Below, in pieces: positions 1-15,502 of a stretch of DNA of 64,000 nt (within the stretch, counting starts at the first letter, position 1; each line of letters begins with the position of its first letter). The position numbers and the translations under genes were made by a program. The notes below the pieces were generated by a model, which worked only from the letters and a program-made list of their open reading frames with translations, was not told the origin of the DNA and searched no databases. This DNA is from Hydrogenophilales bacterium (lineage in GTDB: Bacteria > Pseudomonadota > Gammaproteobacteria > Burkholderiales > Thiobacillaceae): contig JADJYY010000012.1 of assembly GCA_016719465.1 (NCBI GenBank), positions 62,001 through 126,000 on the forward strand, in the 5' to 3' direction.

Positions 1-2332
<2,332 letters not shown>

Positions 2333-2446
2333 TATAACCTTGAATACTCAAGGGTAATCAAACCCAGAACTTCTTCTTCCCTTTATCTGAACACACCGTT
2401 CAGACCTAATTCAGGATCGCTGACCCAGTCAGCATCCAAACAGTTA
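2333..2446 (+). other. 23S-5S internal transcribed spacer
   Basis: This is the spacer between the two rRNAs. It contains no tRNA and no recognisable gene, and presumably holds RNase processing sites. Confidence 0.7.
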
Positions 2447-2562
2447 TGTCTGGCGACCATAGCGGGGCGGTCCCACCCCTTCCCTTCCCGAACAGGACCG
2501 TGAAACGCCCCTGCGCCAATGATAGTCGGCATCTCGCCGGCGAAAGTAGGTCATCGCCAGAC
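2447..2562 (+). rRNA. rrf: 5S ribosomal RNA
   Basis: About 115 nt begin TGTCTGGCGACCATAGCG and end with the complementary GCCAGAC, closing helix I. The internal CCCGAAC and GAAAGTAGG motifs match bacterial 5S. It lies about 115 nt downstream of the 23S 3' end in the normal 23S-5S order, and a strong hairpin terminator follows. Confidence 0.95.
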
Positions 2563-2574
2563 TCCTCCTCCTAA

Positions 2575-2607
2575 AACGCCCCATCCCTCGATGGGGCGTT
2601 CCCGTTT
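2575..2607 (+). terminator. rRNA operon terminator
   Basis: A perfect 10-bp stem (AACGCCCCAT at 2575-2584 with ATGGGGCGTT at 2591-2600) has a 6-nt loop and lies 13 nt after 5S. The following tract is only weakly T-rich. The position and stem strength fit the end of the rRNA operon. Confidence 0.85.
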
Positions 2608-2632
2608 GTAGGGGGGCGATCCCCGCGCCGGC

Positions 2633-2661
2633 TTGAGCGTTGCACTGCGCAAACGTATAAT
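2633..2661 (+). promoter_or_regulatory. sigma-70 promoter of carAB
   Basis: The -35 TTGAGC (2633-2638), a 17-nt spacer and a consensus -10 TATAAT (2656-2661) lie 72 nt before the carA start, downstream of the rRNA terminator. Transcription would start near 2668. Confidence 0.8.
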
Positions 2662-2680
2662 TACACGATATTTCAACCGG

Positions 2681-2706
2681 GCGGGATGGACGCGAGTCCG
2701 TCCCGC
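2681..2706 (+). promoter_or_regulatory. carA leader hairpin
   Basis: An 11-bp stem with one G-T pair (GCGGGATGGAC / GTCCGTCCCGC) is capped by a GCGA tetraloop of the GNRA class. It starts about 13 nt after the predicted transcription start and ends 26 nt before the TTG start codon. It could stabilise the mRNA or modulate carAB expression. No T-tract follows, so it is not an obvious terminator. Confidence 0.6.
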
Positions 2707-2732
2707 TTGTCACATCTGGACCAGGGGTTATC

Positions 2733-3878
2733 TTGTCTGCGTTCGTGCCTGCAATTCTTGCACTGGCCGACGGTACGGTGTTCCGCGGCTATGGTATCGG
2801 CGCCGAAGGCGTCGGTGTCGGCGAGGTGGTATTCAATACCTCCATCACCGGCTATCAGGAAATTCTGACCGATCCGTCCTATTGTCGGCAGATCGTCACG
2901 TTGACCTATCCACATATCGGAAATGTCGGCACCAACGGCGAAGATGAGGAGTCGTCGCGCATCCATGCATCCGGCTTGATCATTCGCGATTTGCCTCTCC
3001 TGGCAAGTAACTTCCGCATGAACCGGACCCTGCCGGAATACCTCAAATCGCACGATGTCGTGGCGATCGCGGGTATCGACACCCGCAAATTGACTCGTCT
3101 GTTGCGGGAAAAAGGCGCTCAAAACGCATGCATCGTGGCCGGAGCCATCGACGAGGATGCCGCGCTTGCTCGGGCGAGGGCCTGTCCGAGCATGGCTGGA
3201 CTGGACCTGGCCAAGGTGGTGACGTCAGACAAGGTTGTTCAGTGGGAAGAAGGTGAATGGGCGCTGGGGTCGGGCTTTTCGACTCCCCCCCAGCCTGTGT
3301 TCAATGTTGTTGCCTATGACTTCGGTGTGAAGCGCAACATTTTGCGCATGTTGACGAGCCGAGGCTGCAAGGTGACAGTGGTGCCCGCCCAGACCACCGC
3401 CGCCGATGCGCTGGCGATGAAACCGCAGGGGATCTTCCTTTCCAATGGCCCCGGCGATCCGGAACCCTGCGACTATGCCATCCGCGCCATCCAGGAAATC
3501 CTGGAGGCGCGTATTCCGACCTTCGGCATCTGCCTTGGCCATCAATTGCTGGGACTGGCGTCCGGCGCGCGCACGGTGAAAATGAAGTTCGGCCACCATG
3601 GCGGCAACCATCCGGTCCAGGATCTGGACAGCAAGCGGGTCATGATCACCAGTCAGAACCACGGCTTCGCCGTGGACGGCGCGACGCTGCCGGCGAATCT
3701 GCGCGCGACTCATGTCTCCCTGTTCGACGGTTCGCTCCAGGGCATCGCCCGCGCCGACGTGCCCGCCTTCAGTTTCCAGGGGCACCCCGAGGCCAGCCCC
3801 GGACCCCATGACGTGGCCTACCTGTTCGATCGCTTCATCGCCATGATGCGGGATCATCAGGCCAAACAAACACGATAA
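2733..3878 (+). CDS. carA: carbamoyl-phosphate synthase, small (glutaminase) subunit
   Basis: CarA hydrolyses glutamine and passes ammonia to CarB to make carbamoyl phosphate for pyrimidine and arginine synthesis in the cytosol. The protein is 381 residues, normal for the family. The N-terminal CPSase small-chain domain is followed by a class I glutamine amidotransferase domain. The nucleophile Cys lies in FGICLGHQLLG near residue 267, and the His/Glu pair in GHPEASPG near 351-353. The start is TTG, preceded by AGGGG at a good distance; no ATG fits better. It lies 11 nt before carB, so the two form one operon from the promoter at 2633. Confidence 0.97.
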   Translation: MSAFVPAILALADGTVFRGYGIGAEGVGVGEVVFNTSITGYQEILTDPSYCRQIVTLTYPHIGNVGTNGEDEESSRIHASGLIIRDLPLLASNFRMNRTLPEYLKSHDVVAIAGIDTRKLTRLLREKGAQNACIVAGAIDEDAALARARACPSMAGLDLAKVVTSDKVVQWEEGEWALGSGFSTPPQPVFNVVAYDFGVKRNILRMLTSRGCKVTVVPAQTTAADALAMKPQGIFLSNGPGDPEPCDYAIRAIQEILEARIPTFGICLGHQLLGLASGARTVKMKFGHHGGNHPVQDLDSKRVMITSQNHGFAVDGATLPANLRATHVSLFDGSLQGIARADVPAFSFQGHPEASPGPHDVAYLFDRFIAMMRDHQAKQTR

Positions 3879-3889
3879 GAAGAAGCGCG

Positions 3890-7105
<3,216 letters not shown>

Positions 7106-7125
7106 GATAACAAGAGGTTTTCCCC

Positions 7126-8061
7126 ATGAGCAAAGTCCCCCTGACGGTGGTCGGCGCCGAGAAACTGCGCGTCGAACTGCAAAGATTGAAGAGCGTGGAG
7201 CGGCCCAACGTCATCGCCGCCATCGCCGAAGCCCGTTCCCACGGCGATCTGTCGGAGAACGCCGAATACGATGCCGCCAAGGAAAAGCAGGGCTTCATCG
7301 AGGGCCGCATCAAGGAACTGGAAGGCAAGCTGGCCAACGCCCAGATCATCGACCCGCGCCATCTGGACGCCGAGGGCCGCGTGGTGTTCGGCGCCACCGT
7401 GGAACTGGTGGACGCGGAATCCGGCGATGAAGTGAAGTACCAGATCGTCGGCGACGACGAGGCGGACATCAAGGCGGGCAAGATTTCCGTCGGTTCCCCC
7501 ATCGCCCGCGCGCTCATCGGCAAGTACGCCGGCGACGTGGCCGATGTGCACGCGCCCGGTGGCCTGCGCCACTACGAGATCGTCGACGTGCATTACGTTT
7601 CTGACATGAAACGCTTTCCCGACCTCCTCACAGCCTGGGCCGTCGCGTTCTGGGTGGGAGGGTTGTGGGCGGTGGGCTATCTGGCCGCGCCGATGCTGTT
7701 CTACAACTTGGAAGACCGCATGCTGGCCGGCATGATGGCGGGCAAGATGTTCAGCGCCATGGCCTGGGTGGGTATGGTTTGCGCTGCCTGGCTGCTGTTG
7801 TTCCGTCTATCCCGTTTCGGCGGCGCGGCCCTCAAGCAGGCCTTCTTCTGGATCGTGGTCCTCATGCTGCTGCTGACCCTCGCCGGCCATTTCGGCATCC
7901 AGCCCATCCTCATGCGACTGAAGGAAGCCGCCTTGCCCAAGGATGTGATGGAAAGCCTGTTCCGGGATCGATTCGCCACCTGGCACGGCGTCTCCAGCGC
8001 GGTCTACCTGGTCCAGAGCCTGCTGGGCCTGGCCCTGGTGGCCAAGCAACACTCAAGGTAG
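7126..8061 (+). CDS. greA: GreA transcription elongation factor in frame with a DUF4149-type membrane protein
   Basis: Residues 1-158 are a complete GreA. This factor stimulates RNA polymerase to cleave backtracked transcripts; it has an N-terminal coiled coil with the acidic tip and SHGDLSENAEYDAAKE, and an FKBP-like C-terminal domain ending VDVHYV at the usual GreA length. No stop follows. Two codons (Ser-Asp) lead into Met161 (ATG at 7606) and a roughly 150-residue polytopic membrane protein of the DUF4149 type (MKRFPDLLTAWAVAFWVGG onward), which is normally a separate gene directly after greA. A TGA lies one frame off at 7602-7604, so one extra T in the TTT run at 7598-7600 would split them into two proteins. 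This is either a true fusion or a one-base deletion or error. RBS AGAGG precedes the ATG. Confidence 0.85.
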   Translation: MSKVPLTVVGAEKLRVELQRLKSVERPNVIAAIAEARSHGDLSENAEYDAAKEKQGFIEGRIKELEGKLANAQIIDPRHLDAEGRVVFGATVELVDAESGDEVKYQIVGDDEADIKAGKISVGSPIARALIGKYAGDVADVHAPGGLRHYEIVDVHYVSDMKRFPDLLTAWAVAFWVGGLWAVGYLAAPMLFYNLEDRMLAGMMAGKMFSAMAWVGMVCAAWLLLFRLSRFGGAALKQAFFWIVVLMLLLTLAGHFGIQPILMRLKEAALPKDVMESLFRDRFATWHGVSSAVYLVQSLLGLALVAKQHSR

Positions 8062-8370
8062 CCTGAGCCTGGGCTTCTCCGCCGCAAGATACAGCAGCAG
8101 GAGCTTGCCGATGTGCTGCACCGGCGAGGCGCCCAGGGTCGCGCAAAGTTCCGCCAGATAAGTTTCCCTGGCCTCCCGGTCGTCTCCCAGCACCCTGATC
8201 TTGATAAGTTCGTGGGCGGCCAGGGCCCGTCCCGCCTCCTGGATCACCGCCTCCGTAAGCCCCTGGGCGCCGATCATCACCACGGGCTTCAGGGCGTGAG
8301 CCTGGGCCTTGAGAAATTTTCGTTGTTCGGGCGTGAGTTCCCGCGCTTGCCGTGCGATAGCCTTAACCAT
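8053..8370 (-). CDS. yhbY: YhbY family RNA-binding (CRM domain) protein
   Basis: This small CRM-domain protein (105 residues) associates with pre-50S ribosomes. The typical opening is MVKAIARQARELTPEQRKFL, then LKPVVMIGAQGLTEAVIQEA with the conserved G-x-x-G loop, and HELIKIRVLG. The start at 8370 is chosen because GGGG precedes it and homologues begin here. It is transcribed divergently from rlmE, 33 nt away. Its 3' end overlaps the convergent greA/DUF4149 frame by 9 bp. Confidence 0.93.
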   Translation of the reverse strand: MVKAIARQARELTPEQRKFLKAQAHALKPVVMIGAQGLTEAVIQEAGRALAAHELIKIRVLGDDREARETYLAELCATLGASPVQHIGKLLLLYLAAEKPRLRLP

Positions 8371-8403
8371 AAAGACCCCATGAAAATGAGACGATAGTAG
8401 CCC

Positions 8404-9051
8404 ATGAAGCGACAAGCCAAAACACGCGCCTGGCATCATCAGCATGCCAGAGACTTCTATGTGCGCCGCTCCGTGGAGCAGGGCTATCGTTCCCGCGCCG
8501 CCTACAAGCTGATGGAGATCGACGACAAGGATCACTTGTTGCGTGCCGGCGGCGTGGTGGTGGACCTGGGTTGCGCCCCGGGCGGATGGTGCCAGGTGGC
8601 GGCGGAACGCATGAAAGGGCAGGGGCGTATCATCGGCATCGACCTGCTGGAAATGACCGGCCTCAACCACGTGGACTTCATCCAGGGCGATTTCACCGAG
8701 GACGCCGCCCTGGCCAAACTGGAATCCTTGCTGGCGGGCCATCGGGTCGATCTTGTATTGAGTGATATGGCCCCCAATATCACCGGTGTCAGCGTCGCCG
8801 ACCAGGCCCGCGCTTACCACCTTGCGGAACTGGCGCTGGAATTCGCCGAGAAGTGGTTGAAACCAGGCGGGGCCTTTCTGGTCAAAGTTTTTCAGGGCGC
8901 GGGCTTCGAGGATTACGTGAGGCGGATGCGCGCAAGCTTTCAGGCGGTGGCGGTGCGGAAGCCCGACGCATCGCGGGATCGTAGCCGGGAGGTCTATCTT
9001 CTGGGGCGGGGTCTCAAGGCGGAAGTTGTGGCAAGCGCGGGCGATGATTGA
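8404..9051 (+). CDS. rlmE: 23S rRNA (uridine-2'-O)-methyltransferase
   Basis: RlmE (FtsJ/RrmJ) uses SAM to methylate the 2'-OH of U2552 in 23S rRNA on the 50S subunit. The 215-residue Rossmann-fold protein shows the SAM motif VVVDLGCAPGGWCQVAAER near residue 50-70, the catalytic Asp in LVLSDMAPNITG, Lys in FLVKVFQG and Glu in SREVYLLG, completing the K-D-K-E set. It has the usual place between yhbY (divergent) and ftsH. Confidence 0.96.
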   Translation: MKRQAKTRAWHHQHARDFYVRRSVEQGYRSRAAYKLMEIDDKDHLLRAGGVVVDLGCAPGGWCQVAAERMKGQGRIIGIDLLEMTGLNHVDFIQGDFTEDAALAKLESLLAGHRVDLVLSDMAPNITGVSVADQARAYHLAELALEFAEKWLKPGGAFLVKVFQGAGFEDYVRRMRASFQAVAVRKPDASRDRSREVYLLGRGLKAEVVASAGDD

Positions 9052-9112
9052 AGCCGGCGTGGAATTGAACTAATTTCGTGTGCCTGCGGAGCGTTTCCGC
9101 GAAGGAGTCAAA

Positions 9113-11002
<1,890 letters not shown>

Positions 11003-11011
11003 TTCGGGCAT

Positions 11012-11085
11012 GGGGAGTAGGTAGTGGGGAGTGGGCAGTGGGTTTTCCCTGCTCCCCGCTTCCCAGTCCCGACTCCCCACTTCCA
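11012..11085. repeat. intergenic element with heptamer arrays in inverted arms (GGGGAGT type)
   Basis: The left arm is four 7-nt units from 11012 (GGGGAGT, AGGTAGT, GGGGAGT, GGGCAGT). The right arm is about five units from 11051 with the complementary sense (GCTCCCC, GCTTCCC, AGTCCCG, ACTCCCC, ACTTCC). They are separated by a short spacer, GGGTTTTCCCT. It fills the ftsH-folP gap and stops 5 nt before the folP start codon. Its architecture matches the element at 41448-41551, although the heptamer is different. Confidence 0.75.
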
Positions 11086-11090
11086 ATTTC

Positions 11091-11909
11091 ATGTTCCGCT
11101 GCGGCCGCTTCAGCTTCGCCCTGGACCGTCCCCTGGTCATGGGCATCGTCAATGTCACCCCGGATTCCTTTTCCGATGGGGGGCGATATCTGCATGTCGA
11201 CCAGGCCGTCGCCCACGCCCTGAGCCTGCGCGAGGCTGGCGCGGACATCCTGGATATCGGCGGCGAGTCGACGCGGCCGGGCAGCGCCCCGGTCGGCGCG
11301 GAGGAGGAAATGGCGCGGGTATTGCCGGTGGTGGCCGGCCTGCGCGACGCGGGGGTGGCCCTCTCGGTGGATACCATGAAGCCCGAGGTCATGGCCGCCG
11401 CCCTGGATGCCGGCGCCGACATGATCAATGACGTCCATGGCTTTGAGGCGCCGGGCGCCTGGGATGCCGTCGCGGAGTCGGATTGTGGCCTGTGCGTGAT
11501 GCACATGCGCGGCACGCCCCGGACCATGCAGACCGAGCCGGTCTACGCGGATGTGGTGGCCGAGGTATCCGCCTATCTCCGCCAGCGCCTGGACGCGGCC
11601 CGTGCGGCGGGCATCCGGGCGGACCGGCTGTGCATCGATCCCGGCTTCGGTTTCGGCAAAACCCTGGCCCACAACCTGGCGCTGTTCAAGAATCTGGATC
11701 GGCTGGCCGATATGGCCCCAGTGCTCGTGGGCCTGTCGCGCAAGTCCATGCTGGGCGCGCTGACCGGCCGCCAGACCGCGGATCGGCTGCTGCCCAGCGT
11801 CTTGGCGGCGCTGCTCGCCATCCGGCGGGGCGCGACCATCGTCCGCGCGCACGACGCGCGGGAAACCGTGGATGCCATCAAGTTATGGCGCGAGTTGGGA
11901 GAAACGTAG
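11091..11909 (+). CDS. folP: dihydropteroate synthase
   Basis: FolP condenses 6-hydroxymethyl-dihydropterin pyrophosphate with p-aminobenzoate in folate synthesis and is the sulfonamide target. The 272-residue TIM barrel shows MGIVNVTPDSFSDGG near residue 16, DILDIGGESTRPGS near 52, the pterin-site motif MINDVHGF, IDPGFGFGKT and VGLSRKSMLG. The start is ATG at 11091. An upstream in-frame ATG (11031) would translate the repeat element and is rejected. The stop codon overlaps the GTG of glmM. Confidence 0.96.
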   Translation: MFRCGRFSFALDRPLVMGIVNVTPDSFSDGGRYLHVDQAVAHALSLREAGADILDIGGESTRPGSAPVGAEEEMARVLPVVAGLRDAGVALSVDTMKPEVMAAALDAGADMINDVHGFEAPGAWDAVAESDCGLCVMHMRGTPRTMQTEPVYADVVAEVSAYLRQRLDAARAAGIRADRLCIDPGFGFGKTLAHNLALFKNLDRLADMAPVLVGLSRKSMLGALTGRQTADRLLPSVLAALLAIRRGATIVRAHDARETVDAIKLWRELGET

Positions 11910-13270
11910 TGAGCAGGAAATATTTCGGTACCGACGGCGTGCGCGGTCGGGTCGGGGAAGAGCCCATCACCCCGGAATTCGCCATGCGGCTGGGGTATGC
12001 CGCCGGCAAGGTGCTGGCCGCCACGGAACAGGCCGCCATGCACGGCGAACGGTCGGCGGTGCTGATCGGCAAGGACACCCGCATTTCCGGCTACATGCTG
12101 GAATCCGCCCTGCAGGCCGGGCTCACGGCGGCCGGAGTCGACGTCCGCCTCACCGGGCCGATGCCCACCCCGGGCATCGCCTATCTGACCCGCGCCCTGC
12201 GCCTGCAGGCCGGCGTGGTCATCTCCGCCTCCCACAACCCGTTCGAGGACAACGGCATCAAATTCTTCTCCGCGCGCGGCACCAAGCTGCCGGACGACGT
12301 GGAGCTGGCCATCGAGGCGGCCCTCGACGAACCCATGCGCACCGCGCCCTCCAAGCAACTGGGTCGGGTCAAGCGGGTGGACGACGCCGCCGCGCGCTAC
12401 ATCGAGTTCTGCAAGAGCACCTTTCCCACCGACATGGATCTGCGGGGCATGCGCATCGTGGTCGATTGCGCCAACGGCGCCGGCTATCACATCGCCCCCC
12501 ACGTGTTCCATGAACTCGGGGCCGATGTCATCGCCATCGGCAACGAGCCCAACGGCATGAACATCAACAAGGAATGCGGCGCCACCCACACCGACGCGCT
12601 GTCGCGGGCGGTGCGCAAGCATCGCGCCGACGTTGGCATCGCCCTGGACGGCGACGGCGACCGCCTGATGATGGCCGACGCCAGCGGCCAGGTCATGGAC
12701 GGCGACAAGCTGATCTACGCCATCGCCCGCTACCGCAACGAAAACGGCCAGGCCCTGGGTGGCGTGGTGGGTACCCTGATGACCAATCTCGGCACCGAGC
12801 TGGCCCTGAAAGCCCTGGGTTGCGAATTCAGGCGCGCCAAGGTGGGCGACCGTTATGTGCTGGAACTGTTGCAGCAGAACGGTTGGCAACTCGGCGGCGA
12901 ATCCTCCGGCCACATCCTTTGCCTGGACAAGCACAGCACCGGCGACGGCATCGTCTCCGCCCTCCAGGTGCTGGCGGCCCTGCGCGGGTCCGGTCGTTCC
13001 CTGGCGGATTACACTCGCGACTGTCCATCCTATCCGCAAATTCTGCTCAATGTGCGGGTGGCCAAGGGCTTCAAGACCGACGGCCATGCCGGTGTCGCCC
13101 AGGCGGTGGCCGAGGTGGAAGCGGAACTGGGTGAAACCGGGCGCGTCGTGCTGCGGCCTTCCGGCACCGAACCCCTGATCCGCGTGATGGTGGAAGGTCG
13201 CGACGAAGCACAGGTCAGGCGCACCGCCGAGCACATCGCGGGCGCGGTGCGGACGGCCGCCGGCATGTAA
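11909..13270 (+). CDS. glmM: phosphoglucosamine mutase
   Basis: GlmM converts glucosamine-6-phosphate to glucosamine-1-phosphate for UDP-GlcNAc, feeding peptidoglycan and lipopolysaccharide. The 453-residue protein opens RKYFGTDGVRG. It carries the phosphoserine loop SASHNPFEDNG near residue 105, the metal loop DGDGDR near 245, and the C-terminal phosphate-binding RPSGTEPLIRVMVE. The start GTG at 11909 shares one base with the folP stop TAG, and GGGAG lies 8-9 nt upstream, indicating translational coupling. Confidence 0.96.
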   Translation: MSRKYFGTDGVRGRVGEEPITPEFAMRLGYAAGKVLAATEQAAMHGERSAVLIGKDTRISGYMLESALQAGLTAAGVDVRLTGPMPTPGIAYLTRALRLQAGVVISASHNPFEDNGIKFFSARGTKLPDDVELAIEAALDEPMRTAPSKQLGRVKRVDDAAARYIEFCKSTFPTDMDLRGMRIVVDCANGAGYHIAPHVFHELGADVIAIGNEPNGMNINKECGATHTDALSRAVRKHRADVGIALDGDGDRLMMADASGQVMDGDKLIYAIARYRNENGQALGGVVGTLMTNLGTELALKALGCEFRRAKVGDRYVLELLQQNGWQLGGESSGHILCLDKHSTGDGIVSALQVLAALRGSGRSLADYTRDCPSYPQILLNVRVAKGFKTDGHAGVAQAVAEVEAELGETGRVVLRPSGTEPLIRVMVEGRDEAQVRRTAEHIAGAVRTAAGM

Positions 13271-13295
13271 GCCAGGATCAAGGGGTTTATTACAA

Positions 13296-13329
13296 AAGTC
13301 ACAGTTCTGTAATATTCCGCCGGTAGGAT
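13296..13329 (+). promoter_or_regulatory. PhoB box and -10 of the pst operon
   Basis: AAGTCAC (13296-13302), a 4-nt gap AGTT and CTGTAAT (13307-13313) match the Pho-box repeat CTGTCAT at 5/7 and 6/7 positions with the proper 11-bp register. A 10-nt spacer then leads to TAGGAT (13324-13329), the spacing known for PhoB-activated promoters, which lack a -35. It lies 40 nt before the pstS ATG. Phosphate-starvation induction of pst is expected for the family. Confidence 0.72.
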
Positions 13330-13369
13330 GTTTTCCGTTATCAACTGAACATCCTCTGCGGAGTAACAA

Positions 13370-14389
13370 ATGAACGCGACCAAACGTGTTTGCCTGTCCC
13401 TGACCAGTCTTGCCGCCGCGCTGGCCTTTAGCGCGAATGCCCTCGCCGCCGACATCACCGGCGCCGGCGCCACCTTCCCTTACGCCGTGTACACCAAGTG
13501 GGCCGAGGCTTATAAGGGCGCCACCGGCAACCAGGTCAACTATCAGGGCATCGGCTCCTCCGGTGGCGTCAAGCAGATCAAGGCCAAGACCGTGGACTTC
13601 GGCGGCACGGATGCCCCCGTCAAGGAAGAGGAACTGGATGCCATGAAGATGGTGCAGGTGCCCACGGTCATGGGCGGCGTCACCATCGTCATGAACGTGC
13701 CCGGCATCGAATCCGGCAAGCTGAAACTGGATGGCGCCACCGCGGCCGACATGTTCCGCGGCGCCATCACGAAGTGGAACGATCCCGCCATCGCCAAGCT
13801 GAACCCCGGCGTCAAGCTGCCGGACCTGGCCGTTACCGTGGCCCACCGTTCCGACGGTTCCGGCACCACCTACGCCTTCTCGCATTACCTGGCCAAGCAG
13901 TCCATGGCCTTCAAGCGCGACGTGGGCGCCGGCAATACCGTGAACTGGCCCGCCAACGGCGTGGGCGGCAAGGGCAACCCGGGCGTGGCCGCCAACGTGC
14001 AGAAGATCGCCGGCGCCATCGGTTATGTCGATATCGCCGATGCCATGAAGAACAAGATGAATTTCGTGGCCCTGAAGAACAAGGCCGGAAACTACATCGT
14101 GCCGAACCAGGATGCCGTGGCCGACGCCGCCGCCGGCGCCAACTTCAAGGTCAAGGGCATGGCGCCCGATCTGCTGGACCAGAGCCACAAGAACGCCTGG
14201 CCGATCACCAGCGCCACCTACATCCTGGCCTATGAGAAGGGTGCCGACGCCGCCAGGCAGAAGGGCGTGGTGGACTTCTTCACCTGGTCCCTCAACAATG
14301 GCCAGAAGATGGCGGAGGACCTGGGCTTCGTGCCGCTGCCCGCCAGCGTGGTGAAGATGGTCGAAGCCGAGATGAAGAACATCAAGTAA
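13370..14389 (+). CDS. pstS: phosphate ABC transporter, periplasmic phosphate-binding protein
   Basis: PstS captures inorganic phosphate in the periplasm for the PstCAB permease. The 339-residue precursor has a Sec signal peptide ending ANALA-AD near residue 26. The mature protein begins DITGAGATFPYAVYTKWAEAY, and phosphate-contacting loops are visible as GIGSSGGVKQI, DFGGTDAP and HRSDGSGTTYAFSHYL. RBS GGAG lies before the ATG. It is the first gene of pstSCAB under the Pho box at 13296; two hairpins separate it from pstC. Confidence 0.96.
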   Translation: MNATKRVCLSLTSLAAALAFSANALAADITGAGATFPYAVYTKWAEAYKGATGNQVNYQGIGSSGGVKQIKAKTVDFGGTDAPVKEEELDAMKMVQVPTVMGGVTIVMNVPGIESGKLKLDGATAADMFRGAITKWNDPAIAKLNPGVKLPDLAVTVAHRSDGSGTTYAFSHYLAKQSMAFKRDVGAGNTVNWPANGVGGKGNPGVAANVQKIAGAIGYVDIADAMKNKMNFVALKNKAGNYIVPNQDAVADAAAGANFKVKGMAPDLLDQSHKNAWPITSATYILAYEKGADAARQKGVVDFFTWSLNNGQKMAEDLGFVPLPASVVKMVEAEMKNIK

Positions 14390-14406
14390 TTTCCTTGATG
14401 GGCCGA

Positions 14407-14470
14407 TTTGGGCGCGGATAACATGCCGCGCCCAAACTTTCTCCGCAAGCCCCATCGCGGCCCGATGGGG
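14407..14470 (+). terminator. two tandem intercistronic hairpins after pstS
   Basis: Hairpin 1 is a perfect 11-bp stem TTTGGGCGCGG / CCGCGCCCAAA (14407-14417 and 14426-14436), followed by CTTTC. Hairpin 2 is CCCCATCG / CGATGGGG (14450-14457 and 14463-14470), followed by TTTACG. Neither has a strong T-tract. Partial termination or 3'-end stabilisation would explain higher PstS than PstCAB levels, a common arrangement for binding-protein genes. Confidence 0.65.
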
Positions 14471-14508
14471 TTTACGAAGATTGCACCATTGAATCAGGAC
14501 AGATCCGA

Positions 14509-15480
14509 ATGAGCGAAGTGACGACACCCGTAGACGTGCACGCCGCGCAGGTCAAGAAATTCAAGCTGCAGGATCTGTTGTTCCATCAGGTCACCCTGGT
14601 GTTCGCCTTCATCGTCCTGGCCGCCCTGGCCGGCATCCTGATTTCCCTGGCCATCGAGGCCATGCCGGTGCTGAAGGCATTCGGGCCCGGCTTCCTGTGG
14701 ACCAACGTGTGGAACGTGCCGGAAGACCAGTACGGCGCCCTGTCCGCCATCTACGGCACGGTGGTGACCTCCATCATCGCCCTGATCATCGCCGTGCCGG
14801 TGAGCTTCGGCATCGCCCTGTTTCTTACCGAAACCTGTCCGGTCTGGCTGCGTCGGCCCCTGGGTACCGCCATCGAACTGCTGGCGGGCGTGCCTTCCAT
14901 CATCTATGGCATCTGGGGTTTGTTCGTGTTCGCGCCGTTGTTCGCGAAACATGTGCAACCCCATCTGCAAGCCGCCCTGGGTGATGTGCCGGTGATCGGT
15001 GGCTGGTTTGCCGGCCCCCCCATCGGCATCGGCATCCTGACCGCCGGTATCGTGTTGTCTCTCATGGTGATTCCCTTCGTGGCTTCGGTCATGCGCGACG
15101 TGTTCGAGACCGTGCCGCCGCCCCTCAAGGAATCCGCCTACGGTGTCGGCTGCACCACCTGGGAAGTGGTGACCAATGTGGTGCTGCCCTACACCCGGGT
15201 CGGCGTCATCGGCGGCATCATGCTGGGCCTCGGTCGCGCCCTCGGCGAGACGATGGCGGTCACCTTCGTGATCGGCAACGCCAATCGCATTGTCGGCAGC
15301 CTGTTCGCGCCGGGCACTTCCATCGCCTCCACCCTGGCCAACGAATTCGGCGAGGCCGATCCCGGTCTGCACATATCCGCCTTGTTCGCCCTGGGCCTGG
15401 TGCTGTTCATCATTACCTTCATCGTGCTGGCCATCTCCCAATGGCTGATCAAGCGCGGTGTCGCGAAACAAGGCAAGTGA
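14509..15480 (+). CDS. pstC: phosphate ABC transporter permease PstC
   Basis: This is one of the two inner-membrane channel subunits of the Pst phosphate importer. It has 323 residues with six or more hydrophobic segments. The ABC-permease EAA-type loop is near residue 205-225 (LKESAYGVGCTTWEVVTNVV), and GLGRALGETMAVTFVIGN follows. It is transcribed with pstS, pstA and pstB and ends 22 nt before pstA. Confidence 0.95.
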   Translation: MSEVTTPVDVHAAQVKKFKLQDLLFHQVTLVFAFIVLAALAGILISLAIEAMPVLKAFGPGFLWTNVWNVPEDQYGALSAIYGTVVTSIIALIIAVPVSFGIALFLTETCPVWLRRPLGTAIELLAGVPSIIYGIWGLFVFAPLFAKHVQPHLQAALGDVPVIGGWFAGPPIGIGILTAGIVLSLMVIPFVASVMRDVFETVPPPLKESAYGVGCTTWEVVTNVVLPYTRVGVIGGIMLGLGRALGETMAVTFVIGNANRIVGSLFAPGTSIASTLANEFGEADPGLHISALFALGLVLFIITFIVLAISQWLIKRGVAKQGK

Positions 15481-15502
15481 GCGGGCGAGTAGGAGCCATG
15501 CA

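Noticed and set aside
9080..9112. Upstream GTG start for ftsH
   Set aside because: The added residues are unlike FtsH, and AAGGAG lies just before the TTG at 9113.
11031..11090. Upstream start for folP
   Set aside because: It would translate the heptamer repeat; homologues begin near the ATG at 11091.
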